A stretch of 64,000 nt of DNA from JBAOHV01 sp037045265. GTDB taxonomy: Bacteria; Actinomycetota; Acidimicrobiia; Acidimicrobiales; Microtrichaceae. The notes below the pieces were generated by a model that was not told where the DNA came from, made no database searches, and worked only from the letters and a program-made list of their open reading frames with translations. The stretch spans positions 1-64,000 of the forward strand of contig JBAOHV010000004.1 of NCBI GenBank assembly GCA_037045265.1, in the 5' to 3' direction. The position numbers and the translations under genes are program-made. Shown in pieces: positions 1 through 8,477 of the stretch (its first letter is position 1; each line of letters begins with the position of its first letter).

Positions 1-312
1 CAGTAGCGCCAGCAGCACGAACAGCAAGCCGATCTGCACGACGTAGACCAGCAGGGCGGCGTTGAGTGCCACTGCGGGGTTGTTGCGCAACACCCGCCCG
101 ACGATGATATGCCCGCCGGCGAAGAACGCGACCACGACGATCGTGCCCATCACCCCGGCCAGAACGCCCTTGCCACCCTTCGAGCACTCCCCCGATGATG
201 GTGGCGAGCAGGCCCGACGACGATCGTGATCGACAGTCGGGGTGCGTACGAGCAGGGCGACGTCGCTGGACCGCCGGGCGGTCGGCCGCGGACTCGGGCG
301 GGGCTGTTCCAT
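1..312 (-). CDS. atpI: ATP synthase accessory protein AtpI (partial, frame break)
   Basis: Membrane protein encoded just ahead of the F1Fo ATP synthase genes in actinobacteria; it helps assemble the Fo rotor ring. The ATG at 312 opens a short basic, proline-rich N-terminus, then DVALLVRTPTV. After one frame break near 170-200 the remaining sequence reads as two hydrophobic helices (VMGTIVVVAFFAGGHIIVG, then a second ending LLFVLLALL). The 3' end runs off the window, where atpB would be expected. It lies directly downstream of wecA on the same strand, which is the order known from Streptomyces. The protein is poorly conserved, so the identification rests on topology and gene order. Confidence 0.6.
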   Translation of the reverse strand, partial: MEQPRPSPRPTARRSSDVALLVRTPTVDHDRRRACSPPSSGECSKGGKGVLAGVMGTIVVVAFFAGGHIIVGRVLRNNPAVALNAALLVYVVQIGLLFVLLALL

Positions 313-324
313 GGTGGTGCGAAA

Positions 325-1447
325 CTACACGCGTGGGCGGTGGCGGCAGGCCGCTGTGGTCGGCTTCGCGGGGTGTGCCGCACCAGCAGCACCATGCCCA
401 GGGTGCCCATGATGAACAGCGTCGAGGACACCGCCACCGACATGAACGCCAGCGACACCGCGGTGAAGGCGATCAGCGCCGTCCAGCCGTGCATGAGGCT
501 GACGGCCCGTCGCTGGCGAGTGCCCCATCTCCATCAGGCGGTGGTGCAGGTGGCCCTTGTCGGCGCTGAACGGGGCTGACGCCCTGCCCGGGCTCGGCGG
601 CTCACCGCCAGCACGACGTCGATCAAGCGGCACGGCCACCACCGCCAGCGGCAGCACGATGGGCAGCAGCGCCGGGAACAGCGTGACGCCCTGCACCGCG
701 CTGGGGTCGAGCCGTCCGACGAGGGTGATCATGGCGGCGCCGAGCAGCAGGCCGATCAGCATCGACCCGGTGTCGCCCATGAAGATCCGGGCGGGGTGGA
801 TGTTGTGCGGCAGGAAGCCCAGGCACATGCCGGTGAGCAGGGCCGTGAGCAGCGTCGCCAGGGTGGCCCGCTGGAAGCCGAAGTCGACGCTGAGCAGATA
901 GGCGTAGACGAAGAACGCCAGCGAGGCGATCGCCACGATGCCGCCGGCGAGGCCGTCGAGCCCGTCGACGAAGTTGACCGCGTTGATCGTCACCATGATC
1001 ACCAAGGTGGTCAGGGCGGTGCTGGTGAGCGGGATCGAGCACCAGGGTGCCGTCGATCGGCAGCCAGACGATCTGCACCCCCTGCCAGGCCATCAGCCCG
1101 GCCGCCAGCGCCTGCCCGGCCAGTTTGACCGGCGGGTCGAGGCCCCACCGGTCGTCGATCAGCCCGAGCGCGACGATCACCAGCACGCCGGACAGGATCG
1201 CCCGGGGCATGTCCGAGGTCTCGAACACCGACCGCATCATGGGCAGTTTGCTGGCCAGCAGGAAGGCCGGCGAACAGCCCGAGCATCATGCGCCAGGCCG
1301 CCCCAGCGCGGTATCGGGATCGAGTGCACGTCGCGGTCGCGCACCTCGGCCATGGCGCCGGCCCGGATCGCCAGCGCCCGCACCACGGGCATCGTCAGGT
1401 AGCGTGACGGCTGCCGCTGCGAAGAGGCAGAGCAGGTACTCGCGCAC
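325..1447 (-). CDS. wecA: Undecaprenyl/decaprenyl-phosphate GlcNAc-1-phosphate transferase (WecA/Rfe family), frame-broken
   Basis: Polytopic membrane enzyme that moves a sugar-1-phosphate from UDP-HexNAc to a polyprenyl phosphate, the first step of cell-wall linker or polysaccharide synthesis. Family signatures are intact but spread over several frames: DRDVHSIPIPRWGGLA near the N-terminus, LGLIDDRWGL, the catalytic NAVNFVDGLDGLAGG, PARIFMGDTGSMLIG, and the late ADKGHLHHRLMEMGHS with its HH motif. The probable start is the GTG at 1447. At about 1,027 deleting one base joins the frames, so these look like single-base insertions, not decay. It sits between glyA and atpI, as in other actinobacteria. 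Confidence 0.85.
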
Positions 1448-1476
1448 GAGATGTAGCGTAACCCCGCGATCGGCCC

Positions 1477-2750
1477 TCAGGTCCGATCGTAGGCGGGGTG
1501 GCGGGCCACCAACGTGCGCACCTGCTCGGCGATGTCGGCGGCGGCAGCCGGGTTCGGTGATGGCCCGGGCGATCAGCGCGCCGATCTCGGCCATGTCCGG
1601 CTCGGCCATGCCCTGCGTGGTGACGCTGGGGGTGCCGACCCGGATGCCCGAGCCGATCATCGGCTTCTGCGGGTCGTAGGGGATGGCGTTCTTGTTCAAG
1701 GTGATGCCGGCGGCGTCGCAGCGCTCCTCGGCCTGCGGCCCCGGTGACGTCCAGCCCGCGCACGTCGATGAGCGCCAGGTGGGTGTCGGTGCCGCCGCTG
1801 ACGGTCGCGCATCCCCTCGGCCTCCAGCGCCGTCGGACAGCGCCCGGGCAGTTGTCGATCACCTGCGCGGCGTACTGCTGGTAGCCCGGCGACGGCGGCC
1901 TCCTTGAGCGCCACGGCCTTGGCCGCCACCGCGTGCATCGAGCGGCCCGCCCTGCATCATCGGGAACACCGCCTTGTCGATCTTCGCGGCGTGCTCGGCC
2001 TTGCACAGGATCATGCCGCCGCGCGGGCCGCGCAGCACCTTGTGGGTGGTGAAGCACACCACGTCGGCGTACGGGCACCGGGCTGGGGATCGCCTTGCCG
2101 GCGACGAGGCCGATGAAGTGGGCCGCGTCCACCATGAGGATCGCCCCGACCTCGTCGGCGATGGCCCGGAAGGCGGCGAAGTCGATCAGCCGCGAGTAGG
2201 CGGTGGCCCCGGCGATGATCATCTTGGGCCGGTGCTCGCGGGCGAGGTCGCGCACCTCGTCGTAGTCGATCAGTTCGGTGTCCTGGGTCGACGCCGTAGG
2301 ACACGATGTCGAACCACTTGCCGGAGAAGTTCACCTTGGAGCCGTGGGTGAGGTGCCCGCCGTGCGGCAGGCTCATGGCCAGCACCTTGTCGCCGGGCAT
2401 CAGGAAGGCGCCGTAGGCGGCGATGTTGGCGCTCGCCCCGCTGTGCGGCTGGAGGTTGGCGTGCTCGGCGCCGAAGAGTTCCTTGGCCCGCTCGATGCCG
2501 ATGATCTCGGCCTTGTCCACCTCCGCGCAGCCGCCGTAGTAGCGCTTGCCCGGGTAGCCCTCGGCGTACTTGTTGCTCAGCGTCGAGCCCGAGCGCGGCC
2601 AGCACCGCCGGCGAGGTGAAGTTCTCGCTGGCGATCAGCTGCAGGCCCGGAGCGGGCGCGGTCGAGTTCGGCGAGCAGGATGTCGGCGATCTCCGGATCC
2701 TCGGCGGCCAGCGCGGAGAAGTCGGGGCCCCAGAACGGCACGGTTGTCAT
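1477..2750 (-). CDS. glyA: Serine hydroxymethyltransferase, frame-broken
   Basis: PLP enzyme that interconverts serine and glycine and loads tetrahydrofolate with a one-carbon unit. It starts at the ATG at 2750 (MTTVPFWGPDFSALAAEDPE) and ends at 1477. Visible signatures: SNKYAEGYPGKRYYGG-type segment, NLQPHSGASANIAAYGAF, HGGHLTHGSKVNFSG, MVDAAHFIGLVAGKAIPSP, the PLP-lysine segment TTHKVLRGPRGGMILC, and the C-terminal VGTPSVTTQGM. Several single-base insertions break the frame (for example near 2290, where one base removed restores DPGTELIDYDEV). Total length matches the family at about 420 residues. It is divergent from the Sua5 gene, with only about 35 bp between the starts. Confidence 0.92.
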
Positions 2751-2784
2751 GGCGCACAGTGTAGCCAGCGGCCATGATGACCTC

Positions 2785-3441
2785 GTGAGCCAGAGATACC
2801 AGTGCGCCGTGCCCGAGGATCGCCGAATCGGATCTGGCGGCCGCCGCCGCCGCCGTCCGCCGCGGGGCGCTGGTGGTGATCCCCACCGACGCCGCCTACG
2901 CCGTGGCCTGCGACGCCTTCCGCCCCGAGGCGACAGCGGCCCTGCGCGCGGCCAAGGGACGGCTCCGGAGGCACCGCTGCCGGTGCTGATCGCCAACCCG
3001 GGCGTGGTGGATGCCCTCGGCCTACGGCCTCTGCGACGCCGCCCGGGACCTCGCGGCGGCCCTGTGGCCGGGGCCATTGACGCTGGTCGTGCGCGCAGCA
3101 GCCCTCGCTGGCTGTGGGACGTCGATCCGGGCGCCACGGTGGCGCGTCCGGATGCCGCTGCACCCGGTCGCGCTGGAGCTGCTGGCCATGACCGGCCCGT
3201 TGGCGGCGACCGGGGCCAACTACTCCGGGCATGCCCGTGCCGCTGACCTGCGACGATGCCGAGGACCAGCTGGGCGATGCGGTGGCGGTTTACCTCGATG
3301 CCGGCCCGATGAGATCCGGGCCGGGCCTCGGCCGTGGTGGATGCCTCATCGCGACCCACCCGGTTGCTTCGACAAGGGTCGGTGGAGCTCGACCACCTGC
3401 TGCGGGTGTGCCCCGCGTTGGCGGTTGCCGAGGATGGGTGA
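2785..3441 (+). CDS. Threonylcarbamoyl-AMP synthase (Sua5/YrdC/YwlC), frame-broken
   Basis: Makes threonylcarbamoyl-AMP from threonine, bicarbonate and ATP for t6A modification of tRNAs that read ANN codons. Starting at GTG 2785, the N-terminal strand reads GALVVIPTDAAYAVACDAF, the YrdC substrate-binding segment, followed by AALRAAKGR. Later segments in other frames give PLPVLIANPG, LAAALWPGPLTLVV, the SUA5-type MPLHPVALELLAMTGPLAATGANYSG region, and CDDAEDQLGDAVAVYLDAGP. It ends LLRVCPALAVAEDG at 3441. Three or more frame breaks are present. Linkage to glyA-wecA-atpI is the usual actinobacterial neighbourhood, although here it is divergent. Confidence 0.85.
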
Positions 3442-3496
3442 TCCTGAGGCCGGCCCGCGAGAACAATGGGACGAAGCAGGCGCCCCCAGCGCTTAA

Positions 3497-3625
3497 GGAC
3501 GGGCAGCGGCCAAACTGCTCGTTCGCATCACGAATCCGGTCTCGGCGGAACTGCCAGAGGTGGTGGCTTCCCCCACATTCGACCCAACCGAGTGGATTCA
3601 GGAGAACTACGAGGCGCGACGTTGA
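3497..3625 (+). pseudogene. Remnant of a possible antitoxin (C-terminal part only)
   Basis: The frame AAKLLVRITNPVSAELPE..TEWIQENYEARR ends at a TGA at 3623-3625. An in-frame TAA at 3494 and no start codon show the N-terminus is missing. The stop overlaps the start of the PIN-like fragment, the spacing expected of an antitoxin-toxin pair. I do not recognise the family from the remaining 42 codons; the antitoxin idea comes only from position and size. Confidence 0.35.
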
Positions 3626-3811
3626 GGATCGCGTTGGACGGAGAGGTACGCATACTTGCCACCCACGACCTACCTGCAATCGACGCAGTTCACCTCGCCA
3701 CCGCCATTGAAGCGCGGGCCGACGTCTTCGCATACCAACAACGCAAGAGACTTCGGCGGCATCACGGTGGACGGCCCGAGAATCGTCTCCCCCCAACCGC
3801 ACGAGGCCTGA
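3622..3811 (+). pseudogene. Degenerate PIN-domain (VapC-like) toxin fragment
   Basis: From a TTG at 3622 the frame gives a short start (RIALDGEVRILATHD) that runs straight into LPAIDAVHLATAIEARADVF, which matches the C-terminal acidic motif of PIN ribonucleases (consensus LRTLDAIHLATA). After one extra base near 3740 the tail continues NNARDFGGITVDGPRIVSPQ. A normal VapC is about 130 residues; this has about 62, lacking the first acidic site and the middle helices. It is best read as a toxin remnant with an internal deletion, next to an antitoxin-like remnant. Confidence 0.5.
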
Positions 3812-4119
3812 ACCAGCGGCACGCGGCAGGGCGTCCGACCCGTTGCGCCGTGGTGAGGTGGGCTGCTCAGGTGCTGGCGTCCGGCGATGAAGTGGTGCGG
3901 GTCATCCGGTCGTCGGCTCGGGCGGGGTGATCACTCGGCCGGCTCTCGCAACTCTGTTCGAATTTGGCCAGTCAAGGGGTTGTGTTGTGTCGGGGCCGGT
4001 GCTAGGTTAGTCGTATAGGCGTTCTAGCAATGGGGTGGTCCGCAAAACAGGACCTGCACAGCGTTCATCCAGCGTCTGTTTGTCCGTTTCGAGCCCACCG
4101 GGGAGGGGGTGCAGCGACC

Positions 4120-5524
4120 ATGGCAGGTGAGCCGGTTGATGCCGCGGCGTTTGATGCGGACCCGTTCGCGGTGTTCGGCCCCGTCCCGGCGGTTTCTGAT
4201 CCTGGGGCCGCGGCCGCGCTGGCGGCGGCGCTATCCGCACCGGTCGGCCCGGCACGTTTGGGGCTGCTGGCCGAGGTCGACGGGCGCCTGTTGGACGCCC
4301 GCGACCGGATCGATCACATGGCCGCCTGGTCACAGATGCGCGTCCTGGGTGCGGCGCCCAGGCGGAGTTGGCTTTGGCGTTGGCTGCCGGGCCGACCCCG
4401 GAACCTGCGCTACCCGAGCCGTCGTCGAAGCCGACGGGGAACATCGCCGAGGACGCCGTCTGCGCCAAGGTCGGGGCGGCGTTGTGTGTGACCCCGTTCT
4501 CGGCGATGGGCCAGATCTGCGCCGCCCGCAGCGCCGCTATCGAACTGGCGCCGGTCACCGCCGGGGTGCTGGCCGGGACCTGGACCCGGCTGCACCTGTG
4601 GTACGCCCGCAACGCCACCACCGGACACCCCCAGCCGTTGGCCGCGGCCGCGGTCGCGGCGGCCTGCGCCCAACCGAGGGTGCTGATCGGTGGACTCCGG
4701 CCCGGTTGGGGCGGCGCATCACCACCGAACTCGTCCGCCTGGACTCCACAGGCTGTCGCGGACAGGATCAAGGCCCGCCGCCGTGAGCGCGGCGCCCGCC
4801 TGGACCCTGAGCCCGATCTGCGCGGGCGGATCAGTGTGGACGGGTCCTGGGAGACCATGGCGTGGGCGTTCCGCCAGTTCCGCCGCTGGGCCGAAACCGA
4901 ACGCGACCGCCTGCGCCACATCCGCAAACACGACCCGTCGGCCCGGTTCTGCTGCCCGCAAGCCATGGCCCGCCTCCTGACCCACGCCACCACCGACACC
5001 GACGGCGACCGGCAGTGACGGCGCAGGCCGACGGCCACGTCCGGTGCGCAGGCGCGCCGCGGCCGTGCCGGCCGCGCCGGTGCCGGCGACCGCGATGGCC
5101 GGTGCCGGCACGGCCGGGGCCGGGCGGGGGGCCGCTGCTGCCCACGGATGTGTGCCCGTTCTGCGGTGCCCCGGACACCGGTGTGCCGTCGTTGTCGGCG
5201 TTGACCGCCGACGCGGTCATCGCCGCCGCCGGCCTGCTGGCCACCGGGTTGGGTGACCAGTCAGCCGATGTGGCACCACGGCGGGGCAAGCGGTGGCGGT
5301 ACGCCGCGGTCGTGATCGACCTGCCCACCATGCTCGGCATGGCCCAGAACCCCGGGCACGTACCCGGCTACGGGCCCGTCCCCGCCGCCATCGCCCGGGA
5401 GTTGGCCGCGAACGCCCCCACCTGGCGCCGCTTCCTCACCGACACCACCGGGGTCCTGCTCGATGCCGGGGCGCACACCTACCGGCCCACCGAAGCGTTG
5501 CGCGAACACGTCACCGCCCGCGAT
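4120..5524 (+). CDS. DUF222 / 13E12-repeat family protein, HNH domain missing, frame-broken
   Basis: Starts at the ATG at 4120 behind a strong GGGAGGGGG Shine-Dalgarno. The N-terminal half contains LLAEVDGRLLDARDRIDHMAAW and, after a frame break near 4360, ELALALAAGPTPEPALPE and IAEDAVCAKVGAAL, the helical DUF222 region. A later frame gives RYAAVVIDLPTMLGMA, HVPGYGPVPAAIARELAANAPTWRR and TYRPTEALREHVTARD, the stretch that in this family leads into the Cys-rich HNH nuclease (usually ARDxTCRFPGC). Here the HNH core is absent; the frame passes directly into a nucleotide-cyclase sequence. These proteins are common mobile-type paralogues in actinobacteria. An internal stop at 5018 belongs to one of the shifted frames. 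Confidence 0.6.
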
Positions 5525-6228
5525 ATCCGCGAACGTGAGGCGATGCGCGACCTGTTCGGTCGCCAGGTGGGCCAAGCCGGACTGGCCGACCTGGCGCTCG
5601 ACGTCGGCGGGCCCGTCGTCGGAGAGCGGCGCGAGGTGACCGTGTTGTTCGTCGACCTCCGCGGCTACACCCGCTACAGCGAAGGCGCACCCACCCGAGG
5701 ACGTCGTGCGCATGCTCAACCGCTTCTTCCGGATAGTCGTCGCCGTGGTCAACCGTGAGGGTGGTTGGATCAACAAGTTCGAGGGCGACGCCGCGCTCTG
5801 CCTGTTCGGTGCCCCACAGGTCCAGCCCGACCACGCCGACCGCGCCCTGCGTGCCGCCGCGGCCCTGCCACGCGAGTTGGCGTTCGACCAGGACGTCCTT
5901 TCGGCCGGGATCGGCGTCGCCAGCGGCGACGTGCTGGCCGGGTTCGTAGGCACCCCCGAACGCTTCGAGTACACCGTGATCGGCGACGTCGTGAACCTGG
6001 CGTCACGGCTCTGCGACGAGGCCAAGCACACCCCGAACGGTGTGCTCGCTTCGGTGTCCACCGTCAAGGGTTCGGCCAGCGACCGGGGACTGGGCGGCGG
6101 TCGGCGATCTGTCGATCCGCGGGCGCCGCAACAAGGCGGCGGCCTACACCCTGCGGGACAATCAGCCCAAGCGGTCCTGGTGGAACGGGATCCCGTTCGC
6201 TCCGAGGGTCGAGCGCAAGGCTCCGTAG
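5522..6228 (+). CDS. Class III adenylate/guanylate cyclase catalytic domain, N-terminus missing
   Basis: Makes a cyclic nucleotide from ATP or GTP. The sequence begins IREREAMRDLFGRQVG, the linker normally found just before the catalytic domain, then EVTVLFVDLRGYTRYSEG (first metal Asp), and after a frame break VVRMLNRFFRIVVAVV, GGWINKFEGDAALCLFGAP (second metal Asp), ASGDVLAGFVGTPERFEYTVIG and GDVVNLASRLCDEAK. Any membrane or HAMP part expected upstream is absent; the frame is instead continuous with the DUF222 gene. The C-terminal 65 bases overlap the convergent metallohydrolase gene, so the true 3' end may also be missing. Confidence 0.75.
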
Positions 6229-6632
6229 GCCTGCACGCCGAGAAGTTCGCGCCAGCACAGGAGCAGGTTCGTGACGAACTCCGATCCGTGGGGACCGTCG
6301 GCCCCGCCGTCGTTGCCTGTGGCCACGTGGGCCAGCTCGTGCACGACCGTGACTGCGTCCCAGGATCCGTCACGGATCCAGATCGCAGCCTCATCGCCAG
6401 CTGGCGTGACGTGAGCAGCCGAGAAGGTCGCTCCGCTCGAGCGGCGGTACACCGTGCACGTCGATGGGTGCTGTGGGGAACGACCGTTCCCACCATGCGC
6501 CGGTGATCACCTGATCGACGTAGCGCTCCAGATCGGCGAAGCGTCGGAACCGACGACCGCCGTCGGGCAGGGCCTGGTGTTCGGCCTGGTAGAGCCCCTG
6601 CTGGTAGGGGTCGACGCTCGACGGCCGGTCAC
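6162..6632 (-). CDS. Putative zinc metallohydrolase (TIGR04338-like), frame-broken
   Basis: A small metallohydrolase of the type seen in mycobacteria beside DUF2786 genes. Segments in order: YQQGLYQAEHQALPDGG, RRFADLERYVDQVITGAWW, then after a frame break YRRSSGATFSAAHV, WDAVTVVHELAHVATG with an HExxH-like HELAH zinc motif, GPHGSEFVTNLLLCWRELLG, and the end IPFHQDRLG. The GTG at 6632 overlaps the DUF2786 stop (GTGA), so the pair is translationally coupled, but one indel separates that start from the conserved frame. Function in the cell is unknown. Confidence 0.65.
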
Positions 6633-7406
6633 TCGACGACCGAGCGCCCCTCGGGCACCGAGCCCGCGGCGCCCTATCGAGGCCTCGCGGCCTGCGGCCC
6701 GGCCGTGCCTGCGCCCCTCGGCCGAGCGACCCGACGACGCGTAGGAAGAGCGCAGGTGCGGGTGCCGCCGACGGAGCTCGTCGTCCACATCGTCCTGGCG
6801 CGACGCCAGCACCAGGGCAGTCGAGGCGGCTTCTGCCGCCGCGGCGACTCCTCCGGCGCCACCACCACGAGCGGACGGCGTCATGTTCAGCCGCCGCGGT
6901 CGGCACGGTCTGCCTCGAGGCGCTGGCCTACCTCTTCTGCAAAACCGATGATGAAGCTGCGCCGCCAGGACGCAGACCCCGACGCCGTCATGCCGGCGGG
7001 CCTGCGGGCGAGCATCGCCGACGTGAGCTGAACCATCAGACTGGTGACCAGCGTGTCGACCCAGCACAGCTCGGACGGGAACCCGACGACCGAGACGATC
7101 TCGGTGCCGGTGCGGGGAGCTGACACGAGCCTGACCGCACGACACCCGTGCGCCGCTGGCGACGACGCCGACGAGAACCGCCTTCTGGGGCAGGTACGGC
7201 GAGTGGAGCACCAGTCGCAGCTCGTCGGGGCGCTCACGGGTCGACTCGTCGGAGTCGGCCCACAGCATCGCCTCATCGATCGACCAGCGGCTGATCAGCT
7301 CCGAGGCCTTGGCGAAGAAGGCCTCGGCCTCGTCGGGGAACTCGGTGGCCTCGGCCTTGGCGAGCAGTCCACGGATGGTCACGAGGCGGCGGTCGTCGTC
7401 GGTCAC
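6629..7406 (-). CDS. DUF2786 domain protein, frame-broken
   Basis: Starts at GTG 7406 with TIRGLLAKAEATEFPDEAEA and FFAKASELISRWSIDEAM, the DUF2786 helical signature (KIRALLAKAEST..EA). The downstream half, in another frame, includes TEIVSVVGFPSELCWVDTL and MLARRPAGM..SFIIGFAEEVGQRL, typical of the domain that follows DUF2786 in these proteins. It ends in VPEGRSVVE at 6629 and overlaps the metallohydrolase start. The biochemical role is not known. At least two frame breaks occur (near 7130 and 6880). Confidence 0.65.
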
Positions 7407-7545
7407 GTGGTCCAGCCTCGCGCGCGGCCACGACAGCGGGGAACGGGTCGCGCACCCCGGCAGGTGGCCTCGGTTCCAGGGATCCACATCGACACGCGCC
7501 GTCGCCGACGACCCCTGTCTCGGCTGCCTGGAAGCTGGTGAGGGA

Positions 7546-8392
7546 TCAGATGCCCGTCGGGCGGGTCGGGAGCTCCTCGAACGACGGGTCCCGCTTCTCG
7601 GCCTTGGCGGAGAACTCCTCGAGCATGTCGGTCGGCTGGAACATGCCCGACTGCCAGCCCGCCATGTACTTGAGCGAATCGGCGACGCTGTGGTCGCGGG
7701 TGAAGTTGATCATCTCCTTGGTGCCCCAGATCGCCAGCGGTGACCGACGGGCGATGCGGGCGGCGATGTCGAGAACTCCGTCGACGAGCGACTCGTGGTC
7801 GTCGAAGACCTGGTTGACCAGCCCGCACCTCGAGCGCGCGCCGGGCCGGCATGCGGTCACCGGTGTAGGCGAGCTCACGGGCGACTCCCTCGGGGATGAT
7901 CTTCGGCAGGCGCTGCAACGTGCCCACGTCCGCGGTCATCCCGATGTTGATCTCCTGGATGCAGAAGAACGCATCCGCACTGCGCGTAGCGCATGTCGGC
8001 AGCACAGATCATGTCGACCGCTCCTCCGATCGCTCCGCCCTGGACCGCTGCCAGCACCGGCATGCGCACCTGCTCGAGTGCACGTGAACGCTGTCCTGGA
8101 GCTGCTGGACCATGAGGAACAGGTGCGAGCGTTGGCGGCCGATCTCGGTCGCGCCGCCGTTGGTGGCCAGACCGGAGCCGCCCGAGAAGACCGACAGGTC
8201 CATGCCGGCGCAGAAGTGCTTGCCGGTCGACGAGATGACGATCGCCCGAGCGGACCGCTCGGCATCGATCTGACGCACGATCGCCGGCAGCTCGCTCCAG
8301 AACGCCGGGACCATGGTGTTGAGGTCGTCGGGTCGCTTCAGCTGGACGTGCGCGACCTTGTCGGTGATGGAGACTTCGAAGCACTCGTACAT
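7546..8392 (-). CDS. Enoyl-CoA hydratase/isomerase (crotonase family), frame-broken
   Basis: Beta-oxidation-type enzyme acting on acyl-CoA. Start ATG at 8392 (MYECFEVSITDKVAHVQLKR). The first oxyanion-hole segment is AIVISSTGKHFCAGMDLSVF. After a break near 8085 the second reads MPVLAAVQGGAIGGAVDMICAADMRYA, with the GGAxGGG-like oxyanion glycine. A third frame gives INIGMTADVGTLQRLPKII, including an Asp at a position used by dienoyl-CoA isomerases, and the C-terminus is GTKEMINFTRDHSVADSL..MFQPTDM. The Asp favours a delta3,5-delta2,4-dienoyl-CoA isomerase over a plain hydratase, but this is only a hint. It diverges from pepN. Confidence 0.8.
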
Positions 8393-8477
8393 CCGCTGGA
8401 CCGTACAGGACCGGCTGGGCGTACGCTCAGAGCCGAAACAGCGCCGCCGCAGGGGGAGGAACCTTGGGAACCGGGCC

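Noticed and set aside
3290..3802. A 170-codon minus-strand frame over the toxin remnant
   Set aside because: Low-complexity Arg-rich translation and no motifs, opposite to a recognisable PIN segment.
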